A stretch of DNA of 64,000 nucleotides from Thermohalobaculum sp039816045 (lineage in GTDB: Bacteria; Pseudomonadota; Alphaproteobacteria; Rhodobacterales; Rhodobacteraceae): contig JBCBYB010000001.1 in the NCBI GenBank assembly GCA_039816045.1, positions 1-64,000 on the forward strand, given 5' to 3'. The notes under the pieces were generated by a model. The model did no database searches. It saw nothing but the letters and a program-made list of their open reading frames with translations, and had not been told where the DNA came from. Position numbers and translations under genes: made by a program. Of the stretch, positions 57,000 through 64,000 are shown one piece after another. Positions within the stretch are counted from its first letter, which is position 1, and the number at the start of each line of letters is the position of its first letter.

Positions 57000-57485
57000 A
57001 TGGTTCAGACTCTGATAAGGTTTAACAAACCCGTCCCGAAGCACTTCGAAGTGAAAGGCACGACCGGCGAGGAACTGCTCGCCGCGCTGGAGAACCACGG
57101 CCATGCGGGGTCGTTCAAACCCTATGTCCAACTGGCCGTTGCGCCGAGCAAGGAGGCCATCGAGGTCGTCAAGATCGGCTGCGATCCGATCATGATGTTG
57201 CCGCAGTGGAAAGGGGTCTCGAAGGCGGACCCCCAGCTCAAGAAGGGCTGGCAGAAGACTGTCGCGCTCGCGAAGAACCACGAGATGGCGCATTTCAAGG
57301 ACTTCAAGGCGCGCTTCAAGGATCTCGTCAAAGCCATCGGAGAGGCAGAGACGCTGGACGAGAAGGGCCTGCGCAAGCTCTTCCTCGACTACCGGCTCCA
57401 GGGCATCGCGGACAAACATGAGTTGCACGAGAAGCGCCTCGACCGCGACTGGAAGAAGATCAAGAAGTTCCTCACCGGTAAGTGA
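57000..57485 (+). CDS. DUF922-like predicted zinc metallopeptidase, leaderless
   Basis: A 161-residue Lys-rich protein. HEMAH at residues 94-98 fits the HExxH zinc-peptidase motif. The surrounding pattern LPQWKGVSKADPQLKKGWQ, then HExxH about 25 residues after the Trp, is what I recall of the DUF922 family. There is a later HELHEKRLD segment (140-148). Unlike typical DUF922 proteins it has no signal peptide. Its 5' flank (56847-56999) should hold the promoter, as the neighbour is divergent. The peptidase call is inference from motif and layout; function unknown. Confidence 0.6.
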   Translation: MVQTLIRFNKPVPKHFEVKGTTGEELLAALENHGHAGSFKPYVQLAVAPSKEAIEVVKIGCDPIMMLPQWKGVSKADPQLKKGWQKTVALAKNHEMAHFKDFKARFKDLVKAIGEAETLDEKGLRKLFLDYRLQGIADKHELHEKRLDRDWKKIKKFLTGK

Positions 57486-57797
57486 GCGCGGCCAGCCAAG
57501 GCCCGCGTTTGGCGCCCGGGCCACCGTCTGGCACGATTTTGCGTGGAGATGAGTGGCGTGCGGGCCGATGTGACGCACCCCGACACCCCCCACAAACAGA
57601 CCGACGACGTGGGGGCAATGCCAAGAGGAACATCGCTACAATCGGCGATGTTCCTGGGTCCGATGCCAAGACGGTGATGGCTCAGGTCGGCAAACGTGCA
57701 GAAGAAGCAGAACGACTATGAGAAGTCGTCGAAGCACGGGCCGACCGAAGGGGTGCTCCTCAACATTCCCTGATCCGACCGCGTTCGGCCGCAGGTG
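57486..57797. other. intergenic region with a perfect inverted repeat
   Basis: This 312-base gap lies between convergent genes. It holds an 11-base perfect inverted repeat (57626-57655) and a short frame from GTG 57696 to TGA 57773 encoding 25 Lys-rich residues. I see no recognisable gene. Confidence 0.5.
57626..57655. repeat. 11-bp perfect inverted repeat
   Basis: AGGAACATCGC and GCGATGTTCCT are exact inverse complements around the eight-base loop TACAATCG. No T run follows on either strand, so a classical terminator is unlikely, although the position between convergent genes would suit one. Confidence 0.75.
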
Positions 57798-58433
57798 TCA
57801 GAGCTTGCGGCCCTCAACCTTGGGGGCGAGGCGTTCGATTGCCGTCTTGGCCCCTTCGAGATGGGGGTGGATCTCCAGCGCACGTTGGAACACGCGATAC
57901 GCCTGTTCGTCCCGGTCCAGCCGATCCATGATGATCCCGAGCCCGGCCAGCGCCCCGAAATGGCGCGGCTCCAGCGCCAGAGTGCGCTGGATATCCGCAA
58001 CCGAGCGCCCGTAGTCCTCCTGCAGGAAGTAGAGCGTCGCGCGGCGGTTGAACGCCTCCGGGTAATCCGGCGCAAGGCGGATCAGATCGTTCAGGAAGAG
58101 CAGAGCGTCGTCGTACTCTTTCTCCTCCATCGCGCGCGTCGCACGCGACAGCAGCAGGGTCATGGACGGCGAATCCGATCGCGCCCAACGGGCCATGATC
58201 TGTTGTTGCAGCGGCTGCCATTCATGCTCACCCGCAATCGCGAGGGCGGCGAACAAGGCATCGAGGGACTCCGCCTCGGCCTCCTCCAGATCCAGCTCCT
58301 CGGGCGTCGGCAGGCCGTCCGGCGCGTCGGGGATCTGAACCGGATCCTCCGGTTCGGGCAAAATCACCTGCGCTGCGGCGGGCAGGGCGGTGAGCAGCGC
58401 GATCAGCGTCGCAATGGTGGCGCTCTTGATCAT
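57798..58433 (-). CDS. tetratricopeptide repeat protein, secreted
   Basis: A 211-residue periplasmic protein. It has a signal peptide ending PAAAQ, then an acidic Pro/Glu linker (about 22-55) and TPR units in the second half (DDALLFLNDLIRLAPDYPEAFNRRA; DYGRSVADIQRTLALEPRHFGALAGLG, each quoted only as units ending APDYPEAFNRRA and EPRHFGALAGLG). TPR domains bind partner proteins; the partner is unknown. Start ATG 58433 is chosen because the signal peptide begins there; the frame is open well upstream without signal-like sequence. Confidence 0.82.
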   Translation of the reverse strand: MIKSATIATLIALLTALPAAAQVILPEPEDPVQIPDAPDGLPTPEELDLEEAEAESLDALFAALAIAGEHEWQPLQQQIMARWARSDSPSMTLLLSRATRAMEEKEYDDALLFLNDLIRLAPDYPEAFNRRATLYFLQEDYGRSVADIQRTLALEPRHFGALAGLGIIMDRLDRDEQAYRVFQRALEIHPHLEGAKTAIERLAPKVEGRKL

Positions 58434-58520
58434 GACCGCAGTATATGGGTCCATCGAAGCAGTTGCCAACCGGAACCGCATCAGCGCTGCGTGACCGGGC
58501 GATCCAGAGGGAGGCAGACG

Positions 58521-58811
58521 ATGAGCGAGGCGTTCGATAAGGCCGTCGAGAGCGTGCGGGAGAAGGTCGAGGGAAGCAGCATCCAGGGCAGCTTCAAATT
58601 CGAGGTTGCCGATGAGGGCGTGATCCTGATTCGCGACGGGGCCGTCAGCACCGAGGACGGTGACGCCGATGTGACCATCAAGGCGGACTTGGACACCTTC
58701 CGCGACATGTTCGACGGCAGCCTCTCGCCCGCGACCGCCTTCATGACCGGCCGGGTCGAGGTCGACGGCGATGTGAGCCAGGCGATGCAGCTCTCCGCTC
58801 TGGTCGGGTGA
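58521..58811 (+). CDS. SCP2 sterol-binding domain protein
   Basis: A 96-residue single-domain SCP2 protein. GVILIRDGAVSTEDGDADVTI and the closing TGRVEVDGDVSQAMQLSAL are typical of this lipid-binding fold, in which the hydrophobic tunnel carries fatty acyl or other lipids. GAGGGAGG precedes the ATG. It overlaps the following hydrolase gene by four bases, which suggests a lipid-related pair. Confidence 0.88.
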   Translation: MSEAFDKAVESVREKVEGSSIQGSFKFEVADEGVILIRDGAVSTEDGDADVTIKADLDTFRDMFDGSLSPATAFMTGRVEVDGDVSQAMQLSALVG

Positions 58812-59719
58812 GCGCGGCCCCTCAGGGGGCTCTGGGGCTGGAGACTGCGGCCTTCGAGCCGCCGGATGGGGTGCGTCTGCGTGGCGGCGCCTGGCCGGCG
58901 GTCGGTTCGACCCGGGGCCTTGCTCTGTTGCTGCCCGGACGCACGGAGTACCTCGAGAAGGCCGCATTCACAGCGGCCGGGCTCACCGAGCGCGGTTATC
59001 GGGTGGTCAGCCTCGATTGGCGCGGCCAGGGGCGAAGCGCGCGCGCCCTGCGGCGACCCGAGAAGGGCCATGTCAGTGACTTCGCGGAGTATCAGCGGGA
59101 TCTGGCCGCGCTGATGGCGCATCCGCAGCTCGGTGGGACCCCGGACCTCGTATTGGCGCATTCCATGGGTGGGACGATTGCGCTCTTGGCCCGGCGTGAC
59201 GGGGAACTCGGGGCTGCGCCGCTGATCCTCTCGGCGCCGATGCTCGGCCTCGCAGTCAGCGGCTGGGCGCAAAGCACCGTGCTGGCCATGATCGCCTTCG
59301 CACGCCGGACAGGGCGGCTCGATCTTTGGGCGCCTTTGCCTCAGGCGCCTAAGGCCTATCCGCTGACCGTGCGCTTTGAGGACAATGTGCTGACCGGAGA
59401 TCGCGCCGTCTGGGACTGGATGGCGGCGAGCGCACGCGCCGAGCCTGCCTTTGCCCTTGGCGCGCCCACACTCGGATGGCTGGATGCTGCACGCCGCGCC
59501 ATGGCCGAGATCGCTGAGATGCCGGCGCCCGGGGGGCGTGGCCTGATGCTCATTGGCGCAGACGAACGGGTGGTCTCGGCCGAGGCGGTTCGGGCTGCGG
59601 CAGAGCGCCTTGATTATGGTCTGGCGGAGATCCCCGGTGCCCGGCATGAGCCGCTTGTCGATGCGCCGGAGCCGCGTGCCGCCGCGTGGGCCGCGGTCGA
59701 TCGGTTCCTGGCGGGCTAG
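58808..59719 (+). CDS. alpha/beta hydrolase (lysophospholipase-like)
   Basis: A 303-residue cytosolic hydrolase. The nucleophile elbow is AHSMGG, the oxyanion segment follows LLLPGRTEYLEK, and the Asp and His of the triad are likely in LMLIGADERVV and PGARHEPLVD. The pattern (DWRGQGRSARAL) matches the monoacylglycerol lipase/lysophospholipase group. Start GTG 58808 overlaps the SCP2 stop. The 3' end overlaps the convergent phosphatase gene by four bases. Confidence 0.87.
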   Translation: MSAAPQGALGLETAAFEPPDGVRLRGGAWPAVGSTRGLALLLPGRTEYLEKAAFTAAGLTERGYRVVSLDWRGQGRSARALRRPEKGHVSDFAEYQRDLAALMAHPQLGGTPDLVLAHSMGGTIALLARRDGELGAAPLILSAPMLGLAVSGWAQSTVLAMIAFARRTGRLDLWAPLPQAPKAYPLTVRFEDNVLTGDRAVWDWMAASARAEPAFALGAPTLGWLDAARRAMAEIAEMPAPGGRGLMLIGADERVVSAEAVRAAAERLDYGLAEIPGARHEPLVDAPEPRAAAWAAVDRFLAG

Positions 59720-60531
59720 GCGAGCAACGCCAACGCCTCCGCATGCACCCGCGGGTCGCCGGCCGCCACAACCCGGCCGCCCCAGCGGGCGTCGCCGCCC
59801 TGCCAATCGGTCACGACGCCGCCTGCCGCCTGGATCAGTGCCGCCGGTCCCGCGATGTCATAGGCGGCGAGCCCCGACTCGATCACCAGGTCCACATGCC
59901 CCGCCGCCACGAGCGCATAGGCATAGCAGTCGGTGCCGTACCGGGTGAGCCGGGCCCGCGCGCGCACCGCCTCGAACTTGTCCCGGTCGCCGCCCTCGAA
60001 CAGCTCCGGTGCTGTGGTGAACAGCATTGCATCGGCGAGGCCCGCACAGGCGCGCACCCCCATCGGGCGCTCCTCGCCGCGGCAGCGGTAACTGGCCCGC
60101 GCGCCGCCGAGCGTCGTGCCCGCATAGCGCTCACCGATATGGGGCTGGTCAACGATCCCAATGCGCCCTGACGCGCCGTCATCCAAGGCGATCAACACCC
60201 CCCAGGTCGGCAAGCCGGCGATAAAAGCGCGGGTGCCGTCTATCGGATCGAGCACCCAGGTGAGGCCGGAGCGGCTCTCGGTGCGGCCCTCCTCCTCGCC
60301 GAGAATGCCGTCATCCGGGCGCTCCTTGGCCAGCAGGGCGCGCATCGCGGCCTCCGCCTCCCGGTCGCCCGCGGTCACCGGGTCGAAGTCTGCACCATCG
60401 CTCTTGTCGTCGGTGGCGAGACCCGGGCTGCGGAAATGCCGCAACGCTGCCGCGCCGGCTGCATCGGCCATACGGTGGGCAAGCGCGAGCAGCGCCTCTG
60501 CCTCGGTCTCGGGATCTGTGGGGGAGGTCAT
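59716..60531 (-). CDS. inositol monophosphatase family protein (HisN-like histidinol-phosphatase)
   Basis: A 271-residue magnesium-dependent phosphatase. The metal sites are GEEEGRTES, LDPIDGTRAF and, near the C terminus, AAYDIAGPAALIQAAGG. The family includes inositol-1-phosphatase and the HisN-type histidinol-phosphate phosphatase of alphaproteobacteria and actinobacteria; WVLDPIDGTRAFIAGLPTWG resembles HisN. The exact substrate is not settled by sequence. Confidence 0.85.
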   Translation of the reverse strand: MTSPTDPETEAEALLALAHRMADAAGAAALRHFRSPGLATDDKSDGADFDPVTAGDREAEAAMRALLAKERPDDGILGEEEGRTESRSGLTWVLDPIDGTRAFIAGLPTWGVLIALDDGASGRIGIVDQPHIGERYAGTTLGGARASYRCRGEERPMGVRACAGLADAMLFTTAPELFEGGDRDKFEAVRARARLTRYGTDCYAYALVAAGHVDLVIESGLAAYDIAGPAALIQAAGGVVTDWQGGDARWGGRVVAAGDPRVHAEALALLA

Positions 60532-60613
60532 CGGGCCGCTCCGCGCTGGGATTGCGGCCCCGTGATGCCCGCGCCCGACCGAGGGGTCAAGCGCGGTCGT
60601 CGGTGGTGCGTTG

Positions 60614-60976
60614 TCAGGCCGCCTTGTCGCTCAGCACCTGGGCAAGCTCAAACAGGCTACGGCGCTGATGCTCGGGGATCTGGTAATAGGCGCGCACAAG
60701 GTCGAGCGCTTCCTTGTCGCGCATCATATCCGGCTGGTTGTCGGCGCCCGCGACCTCGTCCTGCAGGCCCTCGAAGAAGAACGCCACCGGCACTTCAAGC
60801 GCATCGGCGATGTCCCAGAGCCGCGACGCCGAAATCCGGTTCGCGCCGGTTTCGTATTTTTGGATTTGCTGGAACTTGATGCCGACCTTGTTCGCCAGCT
60901 GCTGCTGGGTCATGCCGATCATCCAACGACGTTGGCGCACGCGCTGTCCCACGTGAACATCAACTGGATGGGTCAT
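60614..60976 (-). CDS. XRE-family transcriptional regulator
   Basis: A 120-residue regulator. The helix-turn-helix spans about residues 10-65 (RRWMIGMTQQQLANKVGIK, then IQKYETGANRISASRLWDIA). The C-terminal part is a short helical region without known sensor domain. Its upstream gap (60977-61264) contains short repeats that could be operators. Target genes unknown. Confidence 0.88.
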   Translation of the reverse strand: MTHPVDVHVGQRVRQRRWMIGMTQQQLANKVGIKFQQIQKYETGANRISASRLWDIADALEVPVAFFFEGLQDEVAGADNQPDMMRDKEALDLVRAYYQIPEHQRRSLFELAQVLSDKAA

Positions 60977-61128
60977 TCTCTCACTCCGCCTGCCAATTCA
61001 CCCTCCCCGAACCGCATTCGCGCTCCGGTTGTCAGACTTAGGCAAGGATCGGGCCAACTGCTGCATGGCGCCAGGTTGTGACCCAGCAAAGCAGTTTCAC
61101 GATGCTACAATGGCGCGACTGCGTCCTT

Positions 61129-61168
61129 AACCCATGCTCGCGGAAGCTGTATGCGACGATCATGGGTT
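61129..61168. repeat. inverted repeat upstream of the XRE regulator gene
   Basis: AACCCATG (61129-61136) and CATGGGTT (61161-61168) are exact inverse complements separated by 24 bases. Two direct AAGCTGTAT copies (61144-61152, 61218-61226) and two TGCACCC copies lie in the same gap. Candidate binding sites only. Confidence 0.4.
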
Positions 61169-61264
61169 GTCGATTGCACCCCTGCTCAACCAATAGATGT
61201 GCAAACTGCACCCGCCCAAGCTGTATTTTCGCATTATGCAATGCGCAATGCGAAAGATCAAGGA

Positions 61265-63082
61265 TCAGCTGGTCTGGCGCGCGGCCCTCTTGCGCTCGTG
61301 CGGGTCAAGATGGCGTTTGCGCAGCCGGATCGCGTTCGGCGTGACCTCGACCAGCTCATCGTCGTCGATATAGGCGATGGCCTGCTCGAGACTGTAGCGG
61401 GTTGGCGGGGTCAGCTTGACGGCGTCGTCCTTGCCGGCAGCCCGGATGTTGGTGAGCTGCTTGCCCTTGAGCGGGTTCACTTCGAGATCGTTGTCGCGGC
61501 TGTGCTCGCCGATGATCATGCCCTGATAGACCGCCTCGCCACCGCCGATGAACATCTTACCGCGGTCCTCGAGGTTGAAGAGCGCATAAGGAACCGCATC
61601 GCCCTGGTCCATCGCGATCAGCACGCCGCGTGCGCGGCCGGAGATCGGGCCCTTATAGGGCGCCCAGTCGTGGAAGACGCGGTTGAGCACACCGGTGCCG
61701 CGGGTGTCGGTCAGGAACTCGCCATGATAGCCGATCAGCCCGCGCGAGGGCACATGGGCGACGATGCGCGTCTTGCCGGCCCCGGCCGAGCGCATCTCCA
61801 CCAACTCGCCCTTGCGGGTCGAGAGCTTCTCGACCACGGCGCCCGAGTATTCCTCGTCGACGTCGATGGTGGCCTCCTCGATCGGCTCGAGGCGCTGGCC
61901 GCCCTCCTCGCGGAACACCACACGGGGCCGCGAGATCGAGAGCTCGAAGCCCTCACGGCGCATGTTCTCGATGAGCACGCCCATCTGCAGCTCGCCCCGG
62001 CCGGAGACCTCGAACGCCTCACCGCCTGGCGTGTCGGCGATGCGGATCGCGACATTGCTCTCGGCCTCGCGCATCAGGCGGTCGCGGATGACACGCGACT
62101 GCACCTTGGAGCCGTCGCGCCCGGCGAGCGGGCTGTCGTTGATGCCGAAGGTGACGGTGATGGTCGGCGGGTCGATCGGCTGTGCGGGCAGGGGCACGTC
62201 GATGGACGGGTCCGCCAGCGTGTCGGCCACGGTCGCCTTGGCCATGCCGGCGAGCGCCACGATGTCACCGGCCTCGGCGCTTTCGACCGGTTGGCGGGCG
62301 AGGCCGCGGAAGGCGAGCACCTTAGAGACGCGGAACCGCTCGACCTCTTTGCCATCGCGCGCGAGCGCCCGGACGGTGGTGTTGGCGGTGATGCGCCCGC
62401 TCTCGATCCGCCCGGTCAGCAGGCGGCCAAGGAACGGGTCCGCCTCCAGCGTCGTTGCCAGCATACGGAACGGCTGATCGGCCTGCGCGGCTTGGCGGGG
62501 CAGCGGCACATGGCGCGCAACCACTTCGAACAGCGGCTCAAGGTTCTCGCGCGCCGCCTCCATGCTCTCCGCCGCCCAGCCCGAGCGACCCGAGGCATAG
62601 AGCACCGGGAAGTCGAGCTGATCCTCATCCGCGTCGAGCCCGACGAAGAGATCGAACACCTCGTCAAGCGCGCGGTCCGGCTCGGCCTCCGGCTTGTCGA
62701 CCTTGTTCAGCACCACAATGGGGCGGAGGCCGAGGGCCAGTGCCTTCGAGGTCACGAATTTGGTCTGCGGCATCGGCCCTTCGGCCGCGTCCACCAACAG
62801 CACCACGCCGTCGACCATCGAGAGGATGCGCTCCACCTCACCGCCGAAATCCGCGTGGCCGGGGGTGTCGACGATGTTGATCCGGGTCTCGCCCCACTGA
62901 ACGCTCGTGCACTTGGCCAGGATCGTGATCCCGCGCTCACGCTCGATGGCGTTGCTGTCCATGGCGCGCTCGGCCACCGCCTGGTTTTCGCGAAAGGCGC
63001 CGGACTGCTTCAGCAGCTCGTCCACCAGCGTGGTCTTGCCATGATCGACATGGGCGATGATGGCGATGTTGCGCAGATCCAT
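61265..63082 (-). CDS. typA: ribosome-associated GTPase TypA/BipA
   Basis: A 605-residue translational GTPase. The GTP motifs are AHVDHGKTTL (about 11-20), DTPGHADFGGEV and NKVDKPEAEPDR. Domains continue through the BipA-specific C terminus (ELVEVTPNAIRLRKRHLDP). In other bacteria it supports ribosome assembly in cold and stress. Single-gene unit. Confidence 0.97.
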   Translation of the reverse strand: MDLRNIAIIAHVDHGKTTLVDELLKQSGAFRENQAVAERAMDSNAIERERGITILAKCTSVQWGETRINIVDTPGHADFGGEVERILSMVDGVVLLVDAAEGPMPQTKFVTSKALALGLRPIVVLNKVDKPEAEPDRALDEVFDLFVGLDADEDQLDFPVLYASGRSGWAAESMEAARENLEPLFEVVARHVPLPRQAAQADQPFRMLATTLEADPFLGRLLTGRIESGRITANTTVRALARDGKEVERFRVSKVLAFRGLARQPVESAEAGDIVALAGMAKATVADTLADPSIDVPLPAQPIDPPTITVTFGINDSPLAGRDGSKVQSRVIRDRLMREAESNVAIRIADTPGGEAFEVSGRGELQMGVLIENMRREGFELSISRPRVVFREEGGQRLEPIEEATIDVDEEYSGAVVEKLSTRKGELVEMRSAGAGKTRIVAHVPSRGLIGYHGEFLTDTRGTGVLNRVFHDWAPYKGPISGRARGVLIAMDQGDAVPYALFNLEDRGKMFIGGGEAVYQGMIIGEHSRDNDLEVNPLKGKQLTNIRAAGKDDAVKLTPPTRYSLEQAIAYIDDDELVEVTPNAIRLRKRHLDPHERKRAARQTS

Positions 63083-63299
63083 CGCGGCGCTCCTTAGCCG
63101 GGTACGGGGTCAGCGCGTGCATATGTCTCGGTTTGTGCGCCGCGGCAAGGGCTGGGCGGGCCGTCACGGGACTGTCGCTCGCAGTGGCGTCTTCCCGGCA
63201 ACAGGCTGCGCGCTCAACAAATGCCGGATTGTGTGGACAAACGGCCCCAGTTCATGGACGCTTTCACGGAGCGAGCGCGACCGATTGGGGCGTCCGGCG

Positions 63300-63995
63300 A
63301 TGAGCATGCTGAAAAAGGGGTCGAAGGGCTCGAAGGTCAAAGAGCTCCAGACGCTCCTGAACAAAGCGGGAGCCAAGCCCAAGCTGACCCCAGACGGGCT
63401 GTTCGGCTCGGGCACTTTAACCAGCGTCAAAGCCTATCAGAAGAAGAAGGGTCTTAAACCCGACGGCCTTGCCGGGCCCGCCACCTTGGGCGCGCTTTCG
63501 GGCAAAGCCACAGGTGGCAAGAGCGAAAGCGGCGGCAAATCGGAGAAAGAGGACAAAAAGAGCACGTCCACCACGATCCCCGAGCGCGCCTATTTCCAGA
63601 AGGACTGGCTGAAAGAACGCAAATTGCTCGAAGCGACGTATGGTGCGGACATGAAGCAAACGGCGCGCCTTGAGAAGGCCTTCTACAAGTCGGATGATCC
63701 GGAGCTTTTGGCCCTTGCCAGAAAACTCAATGCTTTGTCGGACGAGCTGCCCAAACTCTTCGATGCGGCGCACGGGGCCTGCAGTCAGCTGAGCAAGCTG
63801 CACGCGTCCGTCTTCGCCAAGACGTTCGTCGACCCCAAGGCTGCGCTCAAGGACATCGCCAAGGCGGACAAGCAGCATGCAAGCTACGCAAAGGCGATGG
63901 CTAGGTGGGAGGCCAACCGACGCCAGTTCCACACGCTCGACGGCTCCGCCGCCGCCGGCCGGGCCTATCGCCTGGAGAAGACCCACCGGGCTTGA
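63300..63995 (+). CDS. peptidoglycan-binding domain protein without signal peptide
   Basis: A 231-residue protein. Residues 8-68 form a PG_binding_1 domain (SKVKELQTLLNKAG; TPDGLFGSGTLTSVKAYQKKKGL; PDGLAGPATLGAL), followed by a Lys/Ser/Gly linker and a helical C-terminal domain (about 93-231, starting ERAYFQKDWLKERKLLEAT) I do not recognise. MSMLKKGSKGSKVK has no hydrophobic leader, so export by Sec or Tat is not expected from this sequence. ATG 63300 fits the domain start; the frame is open upstream without conserved sequence. The stop is five bases from the window end. Confidence 0.8.
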   Translation: MSMLKKGSKGSKVKELQTLLNKAGAKPKLTPDGLFGSGTLTSVKAYQKKKGLKPDGLAGPATLGALSGKATGGKSESGGKSEKEDKKSTSTTIPERAYFQKDWLKERKLLEATYGADMKQTARLEKAFYKSDDPELLALARKLNALSDELPKLFDAAHGACSQLSKLHASVFAKTFVDPKAALKDIAKADKQHASYAKAMARWEANRRQFHTLDGSAAAGRAYRLEKTHRA

Positions 63996-64000
63996 TCCGG

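Noticed and set aside
57696..57773. A 25-residue frame starting at GTG in the gap after the DUF922-like gene
   Set aside because: Too short, no ribosome-binding site and no known family; it could be a gene remnant but cannot be supported.
61151..63097. A 648-codon open frame on the plus strand opposite typA
   Set aside because: It is the antisense shadow of a conserved gene; composition is Arg/Asp/His-rich with no family motif.
57000..64000. The idea that the HExxH protein and the peptidoglycan-binding protein form one toxin or effector system
   Set aside because: They lie about 5.8 kb apart with unrelated housekeeping genes between them and no immunity, chaperone or secretion gene nearby.

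Overview
The window reads as chromosomal DNA of a GC-rich alphaproteobacterium, most likely a member of the Rhodobacteraceae/Rhodobacterales. Pointers are the FYDLN-acid zinc-ribbon protein, an alphaproteobacterial-type porin with a terminal Phe, an intracellular PhaZ, a DUF3576 lipoprotein, a zinc-LID adenylate kinase, CarD beside FdxA, and the gene order degP-rarA-crcB-rluC. This placement is inference from family recognition; no search was run.

Layout. 1-1783 is mobile-element debris: the 3' part of an IS630-family transposase, then a serine recombinase remnant with two in-frame stops that ends four bases from the 3' end of a tRNA-Ala(GGC) gene. 1945-14741 holds housekeeping and accessory genes: FYDLN protein, phaZ, a YgjP-like metallopeptidase, a class A PBP, glnK-amtB, a siroheme-synthase-like fusion, yggS with two tandem sulfotransferases, a porin, a DUF3576 lipoprotein and a GNAT. 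14792-18899 is leuS-lptE-holA. 19011-34591 is tuf followed by the S10, spc and alpha ribosomal protein operons (rpsJ to rplQ, with secY, adk and rpoA). 34660-40084 carries a class III nucleotide cyclase, a DegP-like protease, rarA, crcB and an RluC-type pseudouridine synthase. 40088-47236 is a flagellar block (flgI, flgL, flgK, flgE and motB on the minus strand, fliM divergent). 47306-51475 holds mepA, a phytase-like esterase, and dapD-orf-dapE for diaminopimelate/lysine synthesis. 51479-56846 is a minus-strand run: cupin, carD, fdxA, an S4-domain protein and a long SUV3-like helicase. 56847-64000 is mixed: a DUF922-like HExxH protein, a TPR protein, an SCP2 protein, an alpha/beta hydrolase, an inositol-monophosphatase-family phosphatase, an XRE regulator, typA/bipA and a leaderless peptidoglycan-binding-domain protein.

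How the genes work together. The core is translation: EF-Tu, 24 ribosomal proteins, the SecY channel, adenylate kinase and RNA polymerase alpha. The flagellar block encodes rod/hook/filament-junction parts, a stator subunit and a switch subunit, but MotA, flagellin and the export apparatus are not in the window. Envelope functions (PBP, LptE, MepA, porin, dap genes) are scattered. GlnK-AmtB is the usual ammonium sensing and uptake pair.

I found no CRISPR array, prophage, secretion system or clear defence island. The parts most worth a second look are RNA structures inside the ribosomal cluster (a terminator-like hairpin between rplP and rpmC, a promoter-plus-hairpin leader before rpsM, and hairpins in other spacers), two leaderless proteins with cell-wall or protease motifs (57000-57485 and 63300-63995), an unnamed gene wedged between dapD and dapE, the tandem sulfotransferases, and the decayed element at the tRNA.
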